64,000 nucleotides of DNA from Pseudarthrobacter sp. NamE2. GTDB lineage: Bacteria > Actinomycetota > Actinomycetes > Actinomycetales > Micrococcaceae. This document shows positions 34,032 to 42,955 of the stretch, piece after piece. The stretch's first letter is position 1. Every line of letters begins with the position of its first letter. The stretch lies in assembly GCF_005796205.1 (NCBI RefSeq), contig NZ_VAHN01000009.1, forward strand, positions 62,001 through 126,000. Direction: 5' to 3'. Both the position numbers and the translations under genes were made by a program. A model generated the notes under the pieces. The model saw nothing but the letters and a program-made list of their open reading frames with translations. It did no database searches and had not been told where the DNA came from.

Positions 34032-35432
34032 ATGAATCACGAAACACCCTCTCCCGCCTTTGCGGGCCCAGGCGTGGAACAGCATGGCACCCATGACAAG
34101 ACCCGCGCCGGCCGCACAACGATGAACGGCCACACTTCCGTCCCTGCCGGCAATGGAGCCGACAAGGACACGCGCCGCAGGGTGATTGCGGCGAGCTTCA
34201 TCGGCAACTTCGTGGAATGGTTTGATTACGCCGTCTACGGCTACCTTGCCGTCACGATTGCCACCGTCTTTTTCCCGGAATCCGATCCGCAGACCGGTCT
34301 ACTGCTGACATTCGCGCTCTTCGCCATCTCATTCCTGGTGCGGCCGCTCGGCGGATTCATCTGGGGCCACATCGGCGACAAAGTGGGGCGGCGGACAGCG
34401 CTCTCGCTCTCGATCCTCATCATGTCCGCAGCAACGTTCTGCATAGCGCTTATCCCCGGCTACGACACGATCGGCATCTGGGCCCCCGTCCTGCTCCTGA
34501 TGATCAGGGTGGTTCAGGGCTTCTCCGCCTCAGGTGAGTATGCGGGAGCCTCCGCGTTCCTGGTGGAATACGCACCCGGCAACCGGCGGGGCCTGTACGC
34601 CGCCGTGGTCCCGGCGAGCACCGCCGCCGGCCTCCTCCTCGGTTCCCTGATCGCCGCACTTCTGACGGGCCTGCTCAGTCCGGAAGCGCTGCACAGCTGG
34701 GGTTGGCGGCTGCCATTCCTGCTGGCCGCGCCCATGGGTTTGATCGGCAGGTACATTCGGACCAAGCTCGAAGACACTCCGGTGTTCCGGGAACTGGAAG
34801 CCGAGGACCACGCGGACAAGGCGCCAGTCTCCAGCCTCTTCCGGAACCACTGGCGGCAACTGCTCCAGGCCGTCGGAGCCGTGCTGCTCAACGCCGTCGG
34901 CTTCTATGTGATCCTCAGCTACATGCCCACGTACCTCTCCTCGGAGCTGGGCCTGGGCGAAACGGAATCATTCCTCGCCACAACCGTTGCCTTGACCACC
35001 TACATCGGGTTCATTTTCCTGACCGGGATGCTTTCGGACCGGTACGGCCGGAAGAAGGTCCTGATCGCTGCTTCCGTGAGCTTCATCCTGTTGACAGTGC
35101 CCGCCTTCGCACTCCTGGGAACCGGAAACTTCCTGGTCATCGTCCTGGTCCAGATCCTTCTAGGCGCCATGCTCACGCTTAATGACGGGACGCTCCCCAG
35201 TTTCCTTGCAGAAATGTTTCCCACCAGGGTCCGCTACAGCGGCTTCGCCGTGAGCTTCAACCTGTCTAACGCACTGTTCGGCGGGACCGCACCGTTCGTG
35301 GCAACCCTTCTCATTGGAATCACAGCCAACAACCTGGCACCGGCCTGGTACCTCGCGCTTGCCGCCCTGGTTTCCCTTGTTGCCGTGTCCCTTTCCAGGG
35401 AGACCTGCAAGGAACCACTGCGCCACGACTAG
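34032..35432 (+). CDS. MFS transporter, metabolite:H+ symporter (ProP/ShiA type)
   Basis: A 466-residue twelve-span permease. After a hydrophilic N-terminal stretch of about 48 residues the sequence enters ASFIGNFVEWFDYAVYGYLA, the metabolite:H+ symporter signature, then GHIGDKVGRRTALSLSILIM (loop 2-3 motif) and GMLSDRYGRKKVL in the second half. An internal ATG (MNGHTSVPAG) is an alternative start. It stands immediately before creatinase, so creatine or a related guanidino/methylated amine is the likely cargo. Confidence 0.9.
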   Translation: MNHETPSPAFAGPGVEQHGTHDKTRAGRTTMNGHTSVPAGNGADKDTRRRVIAASFIGNFVEWFDYAVYGYLAVTIATVFFPESDPQTGLLLTFALFAISFLVRPLGGFIWGHIGDKVGRRTALSLSILIMSAATFCIALIPGYDTIGIWAPVLLLMIRVVQGFSASGEYAGASAFLVEYAPGNRRGLYAAVVPASTAAGLLLGSLIAALLTGLLSPEALHSWGWRLPFLLAAPMGLIGRYIRTKLEDTPVFRELEAEDHADKAPVSSLFRNHWRQLLQAVGAVLLNAVGFYVILSYMPTYLSSELGLGETESFLATTVALTTYIGFIFLTGMLSDRYGRKKVLIAASVSFILLTVPAFALLGTGNFLVIVLVQILLGAMLTLNDGTLPSFLAEMFPTRVRYSGFAVSFNLSNALFGGTAPFVATLLIGITANNLAPAWYLALAALVSLVAVSLSRETCKEPLRHD

Positions 35433-35478
35433 CACTGACTTCCTTCCCCACAAACCGTACTAACGAAAGGCACCACCC

Positions 35479-36732
35479 ATGACCACCACAGTCGAAACCG
35501 CCTCCTCCATCGCCGAACTCGAACGGCTGAAGGTCCTGCACAACGGCAAGAAGGAGAAGCTGACCTTCTCCGACGCGGAATTCGATCGCCGGCTCGGCGG
35601 CCTCCGCAAGATCATGGCCGCCAAGGACCTGGACGCGGTCATCCTGACCAGCTACCACGGCATCAAGTACTACTCCGATTTCCTGTACACCACGTTCGGC
35701 CGCAACTACGCCCTGGTCGTCACCGCCGACGACTCGGTCACCATCACTGCGAACATCGACGCCGGCATGCCCTGGCGCACCTCCTACGGTGAGAACATCG
35801 TGTACACGGACTGGCGCCGTGACAACTTCTACTTCGGCCTGCAGGAGGCGCTGCGACAGCGCGGCGTCAAGGCCGCCCGGCTCGGCGTCGAGGACGATTT
35901 CCTTCCGGGCCTGACCCGCGAGAAGATCGCCGCCGCCTTCCCGGGCGCCGAACTCCTCGACGTCTCCCAGGACGCCATGCGGCAGCGCATGATCAAATCG
36001 GCCGAGGAAATCGAGGTTATCAAGCAGGGCGCCCGCATCGGCGACCTTGGCGGCGAGGCGATCCGGGCCGCGATTCGCGAGGGCATCACCGAATACGAGG
36101 TGGCGCTGGCCGGCACGGAGGCGATGGTGCACGAGATCGCCAGGACATTTCCGCACCGGGAGGTCCGTGACACCTGGGTGTGGTTCCAGTCCGGCATCAA
36201 CACCGACGGCGCCCACAACTGGGCCACCACCCGCAAGCTGCAGCAGGGCGACATCCTCTCGCTCAACTGCTTCCCGATGACCTCCGGCTACTACACCGCT
36301 TTGGAGCGCACCCTCTTCCTGGGCCAGCCGGACGAGCGCTCGCTGGAACTGTGGAACATCAACGTCGAGGTCCACAAGCGCGGCCTGGAGCTCATCAAGC
36401 CGGGGGCGGTCTGCAAGGACATCGCAGCGGAACTGAACGAGATCTACATCAGCCACGGACTGCTGGCCAACCGCACGTTCGGCTACGGCCACTCCTTTGG
36501 CGTCCTCAGCCACTATTACGGCCGCGAGGCCGGACTCGAGCTCCGCGAGGACATCGAGACCGTGCTTGAGCCGGGCATGGTGGTTTCCATGGAACCGATG
36601 ATCACGGTCGCGGACGGCCAGCCGGGTGCCGGCGGGTACCGCGAGCACGACATCCTGGTGATCGGCGAGGACAAGGTGGAGAACATCACCAAGTTCCCGT
36701 TCGGCCCCGAGCACAACATCATCGGCGCCTAA
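35479..36732 (+). CDS. Creatinase (creatine amidinohydrolase)
   Basis: A 417-residue enzyme hydrolysing creatine to sarcosine and urea. It has the pita-bread (M24) fold but creatinase-specific sequence: TSYHGIKYYSDFLYTTFGRN, WFQSGINTDGAHN with the catalytic His246, YYTALERTLFLG, GYGHSFGVLSHYYGREAGLE and EPGMVVSMEPMI, ending NITKFPFGPEHNIIG. From memory of the family this agrees almost motif for motif with Pseudomonas creatinase, and the metal ligands of true peptidases are replaced. GAAAGG precedes the ATG; 46 bases after the transporter gene. Confidence 0.93.
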   Translation: MTTTVETASSIAELERLKVLHNGKKEKLTFSDAEFDRRLGGLRKIMAAKDLDAVILTSYHGIKYYSDFLYTTFGRNYALVVTADDSVTITANIDAGMPWRTSYGENIVYTDWRRDNFYFGLQEALRQRGVKAARLGVEDDFLPGLTREKIAAAFPGAELLDVSQDAMRQRMIKSAEEIEVIKQGARIGDLGGEAIRAAIREGITEYEVALAGTEAMVHEIARTFPHREVRDTWVWFQSGINTDGAHNWATTRKLQQGDILSLNCFPMTSGYYTALERTLFLGQPDERSLELWNINVEVHKRGLELIKPGAVCKDIAAELNEIYISHGLLANRTFGYGHSFGVLSHYYGREAGLELREDIETVLEPGMVVSMEPMITVADGQPGAGGYREHDILVIGEDKVENITKFPFGPEHNIIGA

Positions 36733-36748
36733 GGGACCCAGAGGCAGG

Positions 36749-36792
36749 AAGCGGCGCCGCGGAATTGAGCACTTCGATCCGTGGCGCCGCTT
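36749..36792. terminator. Hairpin after creatinase
   Basis: AAGCGGCGCCGCGGA pairs with TCCGTGGCGCCGCTT (one wobble), loop of 14 bases, 17 bases after the stop. A different sequence family from the ACGACGGCGGG hairpins. Confidence 0.65.
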
Positions 36793-36820
36793 TCGGCGTC
36801 TGCACCGAAGATAGGGAAAG

Positions 36821-37651
36821 ATGATGGCTACCATGACTCCAGCTGCAGACAAAGAGACCAACGGAACCGGCACGAATGGTGCCGCTGACGCGAAGGGCGC
36901 CTCCGTCGTCGTCAACGCCATAGCCGTCCTGCGCAGCTTCACTCCGGAAGAACCCCTGCTGGGCGTCACCGAAATCGCCGGCCGGGTGGGCATGCACAAA
37001 AGCAGCGTCTCGCGGATCCTTGCCACCCTGGAGCAGGAGAACCTGGTGGAGCGGGACCCGGAAACGCGCCGTTTCCGCCTGGGGCTGGGGCTGATCGCGG
37101 TGGCCGGGCCGCTGCTGGCCGAGATGGACGAGCGCCGCGTGGCCTATCCCGTGCTGCGGCAGCTCACCGAGCAGACGGGGGAGACCAGCGCCCTGATGGT
37201 GTGGAGCGGCGGCGAAGCCGTGTGCGTGGAGCAGATCGCCAGCCACCATCAGATCAAGCACACCACGCCCCTTGGCGCCCGGTACCGGGACGCGGTCAGC
37301 GCCTCCGTGCAGGTGTTCCTGGCGGCCCAGCCCGCCGAACGCGTCCGCGAGCTGTTGCGCAGCGGCTCCATCAGTTTCCCCGGCCTGGATGACGCCGGAC
37401 TCGAGGCTTACGAGGCAAGGCTCCGGGACGTAAGCAGCCGGGGTTGGGCGGAAAACTACGGCGAATCCTCCATCGACGAGGTGGGGGTTGCCGCGCCCGT
37501 CTGTGACCACCGCGGCGACGTGGCCGCCGTCGTGCTTATCTCCGCCCCGCGCTTCCGCGTTTCCCGGGAGCGGCTGGAGACCCTGGGTGAAGCCTGCGTG
37601 GCCGCGGCCGCACAGGTGACCACACGCCTCGGCGGCCGGACAGCGACTTGA
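36821..37651 (+). CDS. IclR-family transcriptional regulator
   Basis: A 276-residue regulator. A flexible N-terminus of about 27 residues is followed by a winged helix (LLGVTEIAGRVGMHKSSVSR, ILATLEQENLVERDPETRRF) and the effector domain (GETSALMVWSGGEAVCVEQI; VGVAAPVCDHRGDVAAVVLI). Located 88 bases after creatinase in the same direction behind a hairpin, so partly independent expression is likely. The obvious candidate to control the creatine locus. Confidence 0.92.
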   Translation: MMATMTPAADKETNGTGTNGAADAKGASVVVNAIAVLRSFTPEEPLLGVTEIAGRVGMHKSSVSRILATLEQENLVERDPETRRFRLGLGLIAVAGPLLAEMDERRVAYPVLRQLTEQTGETSALMVWSGGEAVCVEQIASHHQIKHTTPLGARYRDAVSASVQVFLAAQPAERVRELLRSGSISFPGLDDAGLEAYEARLRDVSSRGWAENYGESSIDEVGVAAPVCDHRGDVAAVVLISAPRFRVSRERLETLGEACVAAAAQVTTRLGGRTAT

Positions 37652-38075
37652 CGCTGCCGGGTCAGGCAAAACAGTGTGGACGTGCCCATAGCTTTATCAG
37701 AAGTCTTGAGGCTTGTCTTGGTTAACGAGGTCAAGTGTGTGGTCGAGATTCATCACGAGCGTGGGCATCCCCGCGCCTGCCTTCTTCCTATCAAGCTGGA
37801 GGGCGGCCACGAGTTCCGGTTCGGTCTGGGTCGCCATCCATTCTTATGACCTCCAGCACGCCTGCAGGGTCTGGAACGTGCCCCAGTACGCTGACTTGAA
37901 ACCCCACCGGGTACCTGGCTGGCTAGTGGGATCCAGCCCGGGGGTCTGTTCGCTGTGCCAGTAATTTGGCCGTCCTCAACGTGGACCAGACGCCTTACTG
38001 TGTTTCCAACTCGAGCAAGGAACTGAACGAGGTGCTAACCAGGGAATGGCCACATGACATCCTGGCGTCACTGCC
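37652..38075. other. Intergenic region, no clear gene
   Basis: Less GC-rich than its surroundings. Plus-strand frames look non-coding. One short minus-strand frame (37697-37837) is listed separately. No terminator hairpin of the window family is present. Confidence 0.45.
37697..37837 (-). CDS. Possible small ORF (46 aa)
   Basis: MATQTEPELVAALQLDRKKA and then GAGMPTLVMNLDHTLDLVNQ, ending DKPQDF. GGAGG lies 12 bases before the ATG, a little far. The composition is protein-like but no family is recognised; it may be a fragment of a lost gene. Confidence 0.25.
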   Translation of the reverse strand: MATQTEPELVAALQLDRKKAGAGMPTLVMNLDHTLDLVNQDKPQDF

Positions 38076-38765
38076 GTGATTCAGCAACGGCCGGCCCACC
38101 GGCCATGGACGTTCGCCGCGGTCTGCGTGATGGTGACCTCGCTGACCCTTTTGGTGTTCGGCCTGACGCAGGTACCCGTGATTGAGCTAGCACCCGGGTA
38201 CGTAGCCACCTACATGCTGATCGGGGTCTGTATCTTCGGCCCGACCGGCAAACTCCCGTCACTCCGGCAGGCCATGTCGTTCCTGCTTCCCGGTGCCCTG
38301 TTCGTGGTCCTGGCGTTGCTGAACCTGGGTTTCTGGTGTGGCGGCTGGCTGCTCGGGCTTCCGGCCTGGGGGCTGATGCTGAACCGATGGACGTCAGCGA
38401 ATGCGCTCCGGGCTGTGGACGTGTTGAAATTCCTTGGGCTGCTGGTACTCGGCATTGCTGTGTTCACGTTGAACAGCATCTGGGTGATTTTCAGCCTCGG
38501 CCTTTTCCTGCTCCCGGTCATTGTTCTGGTCCGGCTGGCCTACCCCGAGTACCGGGCAAGGCTTCTACAGGCGGCCGTGGAGGTCGTTCTGGCCTTGGCT
38601 GCCGTCCTGGTTGCTTTTGCTATTCCCACCCCCGAAGGGTCATGGTCCCCGCCCTGGATGTACGCAGGCGGGGCCGCGACGGCTGGACTCATGATCACAT
38701 ACTGGGCCTGGAAGTCCCCACGCCATTTCCGGCGTTCACAGCACAATAATGGAGCCATCGTCTAG
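38076..38765 (+). CDS. Multi-span membrane protein of unknown function
   Basis: A 229-residue membrane protein with about seven hydrophobic segments (FAAVCVMVTSLTLLVFGLTQ; LLPGALFVVLALLNLGFWCG; VLKFLGLLVLGIAVFTL; VVLALAAVLVAFAIPTP). The start is a GTG at 38076 without a good ribosome site; later starts are possible. No conserved motif recognised. Its C-terminal RHFRRSQHNNGAIV is basic and cytoplasmic. It begins a patch that is less GC-rich than the rest of the window. Confidence 0.6.
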   Translation: MIQQRPAHRPWTFAAVCVMVTSLTLLVFGLTQVPVIELAPGYVATYMLIGVCIFGPTGKLPSLRQAMSFLLPGALFVVLALLNLGFWCGGWLLGLPAWGLMLNRWTSANALRAVDVLKFLGLLVLGIAVFTLNSIWVIFSLGLFLLPVIVLVRLAYPEYRARLLQAAVEVVLALAAVLVAFAIPTPEGSWSPPWMYAGGAATAGLMITYWAWKSPRHFRRSQHNNGAIV

Positions 38766-38814
38766 CTCCAGTCTTCTAACAGGGAATGCTCTGAGGCCCT
38801 GCCTCAAACCTCAG

Positions 38815-38860
38815 GTGTCTCGAAACCCTAGGGATTCGAGGCGGGCAGGTTATGAGACAC
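38815..38860. repeat. Inverted GTGTCTC repeats, possible insertion-element ends
   Basis: GTGTCTCGAAACC (38815-38827) faces the complement of GTGTCTCATAACC (38848-38860): 11 of 13 bases match. Between them lies TCGAAACCCTAGGGATTCGA, a near-perfect palindrome (38820-38839). The inner element GTTATGAGACA recurs at 41123-41133. Resembles abutted ends of a lost element. Confidence 0.45.
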
Positions 38861-38895
38861 GGGGGTTCAGCTGTTTCGAGAGGATCCCTTGATGG

Positions 38896-39630
38896 CTAGA
38901 CGCCGAGTTTTGTCCCCACGCGTCGAGTGGTGGCCAGCTTTGCAGTCCACCGATCCGGCCAGCTTGCCGCGACCCACTCCGCTTGGGGCTGGTGTCCCAG
39001 CCCGCCGAGATAAACAACCTCATCTATGGCTGTCTTTTGTCGGGCCGTAACTGCTGACACCACATCAAGCGGTCCGTCCCAACCGTATCCATCAAGAAAC
39101 GCCCTGATCCTGGCTACCCGGTTCAAGGTTTCATCGAATCCGCGGGTTCGGAGCTCTGTTGGGTCGTCCTCAAACGGCGTGAACCATTCAAGGGCATATG
39201 CGACATCGCTGAGCCTGTCACCGGGGCGGGCGACGTCCCAATCGAACAGACCGACGGCAACACCGTCGCGCCACGCAAAGTTCGCAGGCTGCGGGTCGCC
39301 ATGACAAATCACGTCGCCGGGCGAGAAGGGCACCGCCCACTTCACATCTGCGGGAGGTTCCCAGCCGACTGTTGCATCGTGCACCCTGCGCAGCAGCTGA
39401 CCCGCAGAACGAACCGACTCGTGACTGAGCTGGTGGTCCCATGCATCCGAGCCGGCCTCGCCGGGGATGAGTGTCACATACTCCAGGCCGGCACGGATGT
39501 TAATTGGTTCGGGAACGGGCAATCCCGAACCACGCAAATGCCTGAGCAGGGCGTGCACCGTCGATGTCCATGGCTTCGCCGGTCGCTCAACAGTACTCCG
39601 GTTGATTCGGACCTCACGCTTTTGTCCCAC
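38896..39630 (-). CDS. Aminoglycoside phosphotransferase-fold kinase (APH family)
   Basis: A 244-residue small-molecule kinase-fold protein. The catalytic loop VICHGDPQPANFAWRDG holds Asp and Asn, and LFDWDVARPGDRLSDVAYAL the metal-binding DWD. The N-terminal lobe is short (LPVPEPINIRAGLEYVTLI), so the ATP lobe is reduced compared with typical APH enzymes. Actual substrate is unknown; resistance should not be assumed. The ATG at 39630 lies on the divergent side of a hairpin-containing spacer. Confidence 0.85.
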   Translation of the reverse strand: MGQKREVRINRSTVERPAKPWTSTVHALLRHLRGSGLPVPEPINIRAGLEYVTLIPGEAGSDAWDHQLSHESVRSAGQLLRRVHDATVGWEPPADVKWAVPFSPGDVICHGDPQPANFAWRDGVAVGLFDWDVARPGDRLSDVAYALEWFTPFEDDPTELRTRGFDETLNRVARIRAFLDGYGWDGPLDVVSAVTARQKTAIDEVVYLGGLGHQPQAEWVAASWPDRWTAKLATTRRVGTKLGV

Positions 39631-39720
39631 CTGAACAGGTTAGCGGTCTCTGCACGCGTACCCGCCTGCACTTTGGTCAACATGAAATGTATCGCCGGGC
39701 CAACGACGCAGCATGGTCGG

Positions 39721-39750
39721 AAGGCACCTTGATCGTTTTAGAGGTGCCTT
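39721..39750. promoter_or_regulatory. Inverted repeat AAGGCACCT/AGGTGCCTT between divergent genes
   Basis: A perfect 9-bp dyad with a 12-base spacer, located between the starts of the APH-like and NTF2-like genes. The position argues against a terminator and for an operator. Confidence 0.4.
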
Positions 39751-39770
39751 ATGCCTGACACACTGTGAGC

Positions 39771-40142
39771 ATGCTCAAACAGGAAGTCTTGGACGCTGCG
39801 CTGGCGCGAGCCGACGCTCTGAGGAGGCGAGATGGTGAGCAGTTACGCCGCTTGCTGCACCCGCAGTTTCGATGGGTTTCACATAAAGGAGACCACTTTG
39901 ACCGCGACTCGTACCTCAAATCCAACACCGAAGGCCAAAACACGTGGCACGCTCAGATTCTTGAAGAGCCGGAAATCACGATCCTGGGAACCGCGGCCGT
40001 GCTTACCTGCACCGTAAAAGACGATGTATCGAACAGTGCCGGGCGAAGGCACTACCGCATGCCGATGACCCAAGTCTGGGTTCACGAGGGAACCTGGAAA
40101 CTCGTTGCAGGCCACGCCGGCCCGCTTATCGAATCTCCGTAG
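39771..40142 (+). CDS. NTF2-like/DUF4440 protein
   Basis: A 123-residue SnoaL/NTF2-like fold protein: N-terminal helix LDAALARADALRRRDGEQLR, then HPQFRWVSHKGDHFDRDSYL, and the strand set PMTQVWVHEGTWKLVAGHAG at the end, as in DUF4440. It could be a small enzyme or ligand-binding protein; no catalytic residue is certain. A GTG two codons upstream (39765) is the alternative start; no ribosome site is evident for either. Confidence 0.75.
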   Translation: MLKQEVLDAALARADALRRRDGEQLRRLLHPQFRWVSHKGDHFDRDSYLKSNTEGQNTWHAQILEEPEITILGTAAVLTCTVKDDVSNSAGRRHYRMPMTQVWVHEGTWKLVAGHAGPLIESP

Positions 40143-40218
40143 GGCGACTGCACCGGCCAGAATAACCGGCTCCGTGGCACACGTTTTTAGCTAAGACCAA
40201 CACCGGCTGCTGCGGATC

Positions 40219-40224
40219 TAGAAT
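40219..40224 (+). promoter_or_regulatory. -10 hexamer TAGAAT, leaderless start
   Basis: TAGAAT ends 7 bases before the ATG at 40232, so the GNAT gene is probably translated from a leaderless mRNA. Confidence 0.6.
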
Positions 40225-40231
40225 CTGAGCC

Positions 40232-40756
40232 ATGTTGGGGACCGGCAAGATCGAAATCAGCGATGAAGTCATTGTGCTTCGCCCTCTAAACATGGGGGAT
40301 GCAGGCGACCATCTTGCCGGGGAGGATGCTGACCTGGTGCGTTGGCTGAACGGAGGGCCTGGCACTAAAGAGTCAGTTCTAAGGCACATCGAGCGCGTTG
40401 AGAAGATGTGGCAGGACGGCGGACCCGTATTTACTTTCGCGGTCCGGCTCCTGGCCGAAGACATCCTCATCGGAACCATAGACGTCCAACTCTGCCAGGA
40501 TGCTTACCGCCCTGATCAAGCCAATATTGCCTACGGGCTGTATCCTGCATGGCGCGGACATGGTTTCGCCACCCGGGCAGTTCGCCTCGCCCTGAAGTTC
40601 TTGCGGCCCGAGGCCAGTGTCCATTCGGCTCTGATTCGGGCCGACCCGGCGAACGTGTCATCCGCAGCAGTAGCCCTTCGGGCCGGCTTCAGGCTCGTGG
40701 AACCTGCTGCCAAAACTCGCGACGGTCACGACTGGTACGAGTTCGTGCTGCGCTAA
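40232..40756 (+). CDS. GNAT acetyltransferase (RimJ/AAC(6')-like)
   Basis: A 174-residue acetyltransferase. EVIVLRPLNMGDAGDHLAGE is the typical RimJ-type start, ANIAYGLYPAWRGHGFATRA carries the acetyl-CoA P-loop (R-G-H-G-x-A) and VSSAAVALRAGFRLVE the last helix-strand. The style resembles both ribosomal-protein and aminoglycoside 6'-acetyltransferases; the target is unknown. Together with the neighbouring phosphotransferase-fold gene it gives the patch a resistance-island look, but no resistance is shown. Confidence 0.85.
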   Translation: MLGTGKIEISDEVIVLRPLNMGDAGDHLAGEDADLVRWLNGGPGTKESVLRHIERVEKMWQDGGPVFTFAVRLLAEDILIGTIDVQLCQDAYRPDQANIAYGLYPAWRGHGFATRAVRLALKFLRPEASVHSALIRADPANVSSAAVALRAGFRLVEPAAKTRDGHDWYEFVLR

Positions 40757-41287
40757 AAGAGCGACCGGCTGGCCGAATCGGCTGCACTCACGCTGTTCCG
40801 AGACGGGCAGGGTGCCCATGAACCGGTCCCTTTGCCAGCCACCACCTAAGCACCGCTTGCGCTCTCCAACTGCCCACGGCGGGAAGCTCCTGGATTCCGT
40901 ATGACGCGCCCGCAAAAACTTCCGGTATGGGTGCCTAAAACGCTACGCGCCAAATCGTACCGAAACCCTTGGGAAACGAGACGTCTCAACAATTCAACAA
41001 GCGAAAAAGCCTCTCACTCGGACCGTCGCAATTTTCGGCGGAATTCGGGACGTGCAATGGCAAGAGTGATTGTCATAACTATGTCATGAAACCAACTGGT
41101 CGAATCCGCGTAGCAACTGTTAGTTATGAGACATGTTGGGGCCAGCCCTGATGTTTACTCGCCAGGCGCATTTTCGCACCGGCCAACAGTGCGATCACGG
41201 GGTCTCCAGAGGCACGCAACAGGCACCGGCAGGGAGCAACCCACCGCCATGAAAGGACCGCATCACAAAGTCGTCGTAACCCACCGC
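40757..41287. other. Long intergenic region with repeat relic
   Basis: No convincing gene on either strand. The right part (about 40900-41110) is AT-richer. GTTATGAGACA at 41123-41133 repeats a string at 38849-38859 next to the inverted GTGTCTC repeats. No terminator hairpin of the window family. Confidence 0.5.
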
Positions 41288-42847
41288 TCAGGAAAGGCCT
41301 GCCATCCGCACCGCCAGGTGCAGGGCAGCCAGCCTGCCCGTGCCCCGCGGGTCGCCGCCGCACAGGTCAAAGATCCGCTGCAGCCGGTGGTGCATGGACT
41401 GTCGCTCCAGGTGCAGTTCCCGCGCGGACTGGGCGGTGTTGCAGCCCGAGTCCAGCCACACCTGCAGCGTCTCCAGCAGCTGGGACTGGCGCTGCGCATC
41501 GTGATCCAGGACCGCGCGCAGCTGGCGGTTCACGAATGCCTCCCGGGCGGACGCATCAACGGCGGACAGGGCGAGGCTCTCCACGGCGGTGTCCTCCGCG
41601 TCAACCACCACCAGCCCGTGGTCCGGGTGACGCCTGCGCGGCGACGCATTCCGGCGCCGGATCTGGCGCACATCCAGGGCCCGGCGCGCTTCCGCCAGGG
41701 ACCAGGCGGCCTCCGCCACCCTGCCGGCAACCGGCCCCACCGCCAGCGACGCGTCATGGTCACCTTCCAGCCCCTGCAGGGACTCGAGCAGCTTCCGCCG
41801 CTGGCCCACGGCATCAACCGGATGCAGTCCGATCATCACCACCAGCTCCGCGTCGTCCTGGTACGCGGCGCTCGGAATCCGGCTTGAGTTCAAAAATGTC
41901 TCGACGGCGCCGCGCAGCTTTTGCGGCGACGCGGCGTGGATCGCCGCAACCACGGCGGGGGAGTCCACCGGGAAGCCGGCGCCCGGCGCCAGCTGCTCGA
42001 GGCGCCACGCCGGTGCCGAGGTGAGCACCGCGCGCATCAGCTCGGCACCCGCCAGGGCATGCAGGCCGGGAGGGGTGTGCTGCAGCAGCGCCAGGCCCAG
42101 GATGTCGACGGCGCGTTCCCCCGCCACGTGGGCGAGCGCCGTGTCAGCGCCCTCCTTCAACTGGATCTCAAGCCGGGCCATCAGTACCCCGCGCACCGGA
42201 ATGTCCACCCTGATCAGTACCCCACCCTGCCCTTCAGCCTCCCCTTCAGGGCCGCGCGCGCCGCCGTCGTCCTCCCAGCTCTCGGGCACAGCGCTGCCCA
42301 GGGCAACACCCCACGGGGACGTGAGCCGCACCGCCGAGCCGGTGGTGCCCGCGAGCACGCCAAGGATCTTGTCCAGGGAAGCACCGTGGGCCAGCTCGGC
42401 GGCCATGGCCCGGGTGGCCGCGTCCGCCTGCTGGAGGTGGCCCACGGATTCGCTCACCAGGATCGAATTGATGGCCTGCATGACCCCAACGAACGGCACC
42501 ACCTTGCGGAGCTCCACCACCGGAAGCCCGCATTCCTCGGCCTTCTCCAGCATGGCGGCCGGGATTTCGGGCAGGACACCCCCGGTTTCAATGGCGAGAG
42601 CAGCAATGCCGCGCTGGGCCAGGGCGCTGACATACTCCTCTCGTTTCTCAGGGGTGGCCGAGGCCAGAGTGATGCCGCCGCAGAGCAGCAGCTCACCGCC
42701 GCGGAGCAGGGGAGCGATGTCCAGCACCTCGCTCGAGTGCACCCAGCGCACCGGACGGGCATCCGTGTGTGCGCCCGGCGGATGGACCACCGGATCGGCG
42801 GCGGCCAGGGCGGGGTGGGCGAGTATTTGGCCAAGGAACACTGACAT
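41288..42847 (-). CDS. PucR-family transcriptional regulator
   Basis: A 519-residue regulator. N-terminal PucR domain (SVFLGQILAHPALAAADPVV; VRWVHSSEVLDIAPLLRGGE; IAALAIETGGVLPEIPAAML), a middle GGDEF-like region, and the C-terminal PucR helix-turn-helix (WLDSGCNTAQSARELHLERQ, then SMHHRLQRIFDLCG). ATG at 42847 starts the domain cleanly; the upstream frame adds only 13 residues. PucR proteins activate purine-degradation genes. Divergent from the NCS1 permease gene, whose product and the deacetylase-like enzyme it probably controls. Confidence 0.92.
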   Translation of the reverse strand: MSVFLGQILAHPALAAADPVVHPPGAHTDARPVRWVHSSEVLDIAPLLRGGELLLCGGITLASATPEKREEYVSALAQRGIAALAIETGGVLPEIPAAMLEKAEECGLPVVELRKVVPFVGVMQAINSILVSESVGHLQQADAATRAMAAELAHGASLDKILGVLAGTTGSAVRLTSPWGVALGSAVPESWEDDGGARGPEGEAEGQGGVLIRVDIPVRGVLMARLEIQLKEGADTALAHVAGERAVDILGLALLQHTPPGLHALAGAELMRAVLTSAPAWRLEQLAPGAGFPVDSPAVVAAIHAASPQKLRGAVETFLNSSRIPSAAYQDDAELVVMIGLHPVDAVGQRRKLLESLQGLEGDHDASLAVGPVAGRVAEAAWSLAEARRALDVRQIRRRNASPRRRHPDHGLVVVDAEDTAVESLALSAVDASAREAFVNRQLRAVLDHDAQRQSQLLETLQVWLDSGCNTAQSARELHLERQSMHHRLQRIFDLCGGDPRGTGRLAALHLAVRMAGLS

Positions 42848-42955
42848 GACAGTCCGTAAAGTAGTAGCGCGATGTATCCGACACATAGTATCTTGTTCCT
42901 TGTGACGGGGGCCACATAGCCTTTTGGGTATCCATCCACCTCATGGAGGCTCCCC

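Noticed and set aside
35320..37026. A 568-codon minus-strand open frame opposite creatinase
   Set aside because: It is antisense to creatinase and the MFS and IclR genes, whose motifs are unmistakable; the translation is Arg/Val/Asp-rich without domains.
37713..37964. Plus-strand 83-codon frame in the gap after the IclR gene
   Set aside because: Ser/Trp/Val-rich with no ribosome site; the opposite strand gives a more protein-like short frame.
38896..40756. An antibiotic-resistance cassette
   Set aside because: The phosphotransferase-fold and GNAT genes are family-level matches only; no specific resistance allele or integron features are visible.
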